NCBI GenBank assembly: GCA_963691715.1
Contig: OY829281.1
Coordinates: forward strand, 2,170,001-2,234,000
Reading direction: 5' to 3'
Length of the DNA stretch: 64,000 nucleotides
Source: HXMU1420-13 sp963691715
GTDB taxonomy: Bacteria > Bacteroidota > Rhodothermia > Balneolales > Balneolaceae
Shown: piece by piece, positions 63,873 through 64,000 of the stretch
Layout: every line of letters begins with the position of its first letter
Numbering within the stretch: the first letter of the stretch is position 1
Notes under the pieces: generated by a model
Seen by the model: the letters and a program-made list of their open reading frames with translations, nothing else
Databases searched by the model: none
What the model was told of the DNA's origin: nothing
Made by a program: the position numbers and the translations under genes

Positions 63873-64000
63873 ATGCTCTATCCATCAAAATGGAAATCCT
63901 ACGAACTACTTGATATTGGCGAGGGCCGAAAATTAGAGCGATTTGACGAACTAATAGTTGATCGGCCTGAACATGCTGCAACTGGGAAAAAAGAACACCT
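63873..64000 (+). CDS. Start of a SAM-dependent methyltransferase, cut by window end
   Basis: The frame from ATG 63873 stays open to the window end: MLYPSKWKSYELLDIGEGRK, then LERFDELIVDRPEHAA. This N-terminus (WxxYELLDxGxGxKLERF, then xRPEPQA-like) is typical of class I SAM-dependent methyltransferases related to RlmI/RlmK-type enzymes that modify 23S rRNA. Only 42 residues are visible, so the activity is uncertain. The stretch 63794-63872 before it holds no other gene. Confidence 0.65.
   Translation, partial: MLYPSKWKSYELLDIGEGRKLERFDELIVDRPEHAATGKKEH

Overview
The window looks like chromosome of a low-GC, Gram-negative, marine-type member of the Bacteroidota/Balneolota group; Balneolaceae-like is my best guess. 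The reasons are two secreted proteins ending in the type IX secretion (T9SS) sorting domain with the N-Y/F-PNPFNP motif, a PorX regulator, a SecA with a long internal insertion, many lipoproteins, and few Shine-Dalgarno sequences with several TTG starts. No rRNA, tRNA, CRISPR array or integrase gene was recognised.

Layout. 1-2194: broken membrane-anchored TPR regulator, richer in GC than the rest. 2535-5380: polyphosphate-glucokinase-like kinase, EamA transporter, TPR protein. 5372-11727: histidine degradation operon hutHUIG (minus strand) with a divergent LysR regulator. 11734-12477: paralogue of the glucokinase that has lost its active-site motifs. 12690-18069: two tandem lipoprotein esterases and a large T9SS-exported acetylesterase-like protein. 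18130-18441: remnant of a beta-barrel protein. 18543-21932: secA. 22477-27350: accessory segment in which short same-strand genes (DUF1444-like lipoprotein, DUF1772-like membrane protein, two decayed lipoprotein genes, a HEPN-like protein) alternate with palindromic repeats resembling integron attC sites. 28943-30155: dense REP-like repeats with an exact 448-bp tandem duplication. 30336-33621: rpmH-rnpA-yidC and an HsdR-N-like nuclease-fold protein. 33614-40938: pnuC, tsaE-porX, a ComEA-like protein, a hydrolase, an RluA-type pseudouridine synthase and trhO. 41015-51106: T9SS metalloprotease, HU and a membrane-anchored HU-LysM protein, hemW, gamma carbonic anhydrase, DsbA-like lipoprotein, a NifS-type desulfurase and nadC-nadA. 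51222-64000: a FIST-histidine kinase pair, PqqB-like MBL protein, serine hydrolase, WYL regulator divergent from an RtcB-like ligase gene, sugar epimerase, two M20 peptidases and the start of a methyltransferase.

How the genes work together. hutHUIG would convert histidine to glutamate and formamide. NadA, NadC and PnuC serve NAD supply, with the divergent desulfurase a plausible supplier of sulfur for the NadA cluster. SecA, YidC and PorX belong to export, matching the T9SS cargo encoded here. The WYL regulator and RtcB-like gene flank a perfect palindrome and probably form an RNA-repair unit.

Seven genes are visibly disrupted: a probable deletion at 1580, in-frame stops at 24644, 25622 and 63143, one-base frameshifts near 53979 and 58461, and a 5'-truncated remnant at 18130. 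Real decay and assembly or sequencing error cannot be separated from this sequence alone. The least ordinary parts are the cassette-like array, the degenerate glucokinase paralogue and the membrane-anchored HU protein.
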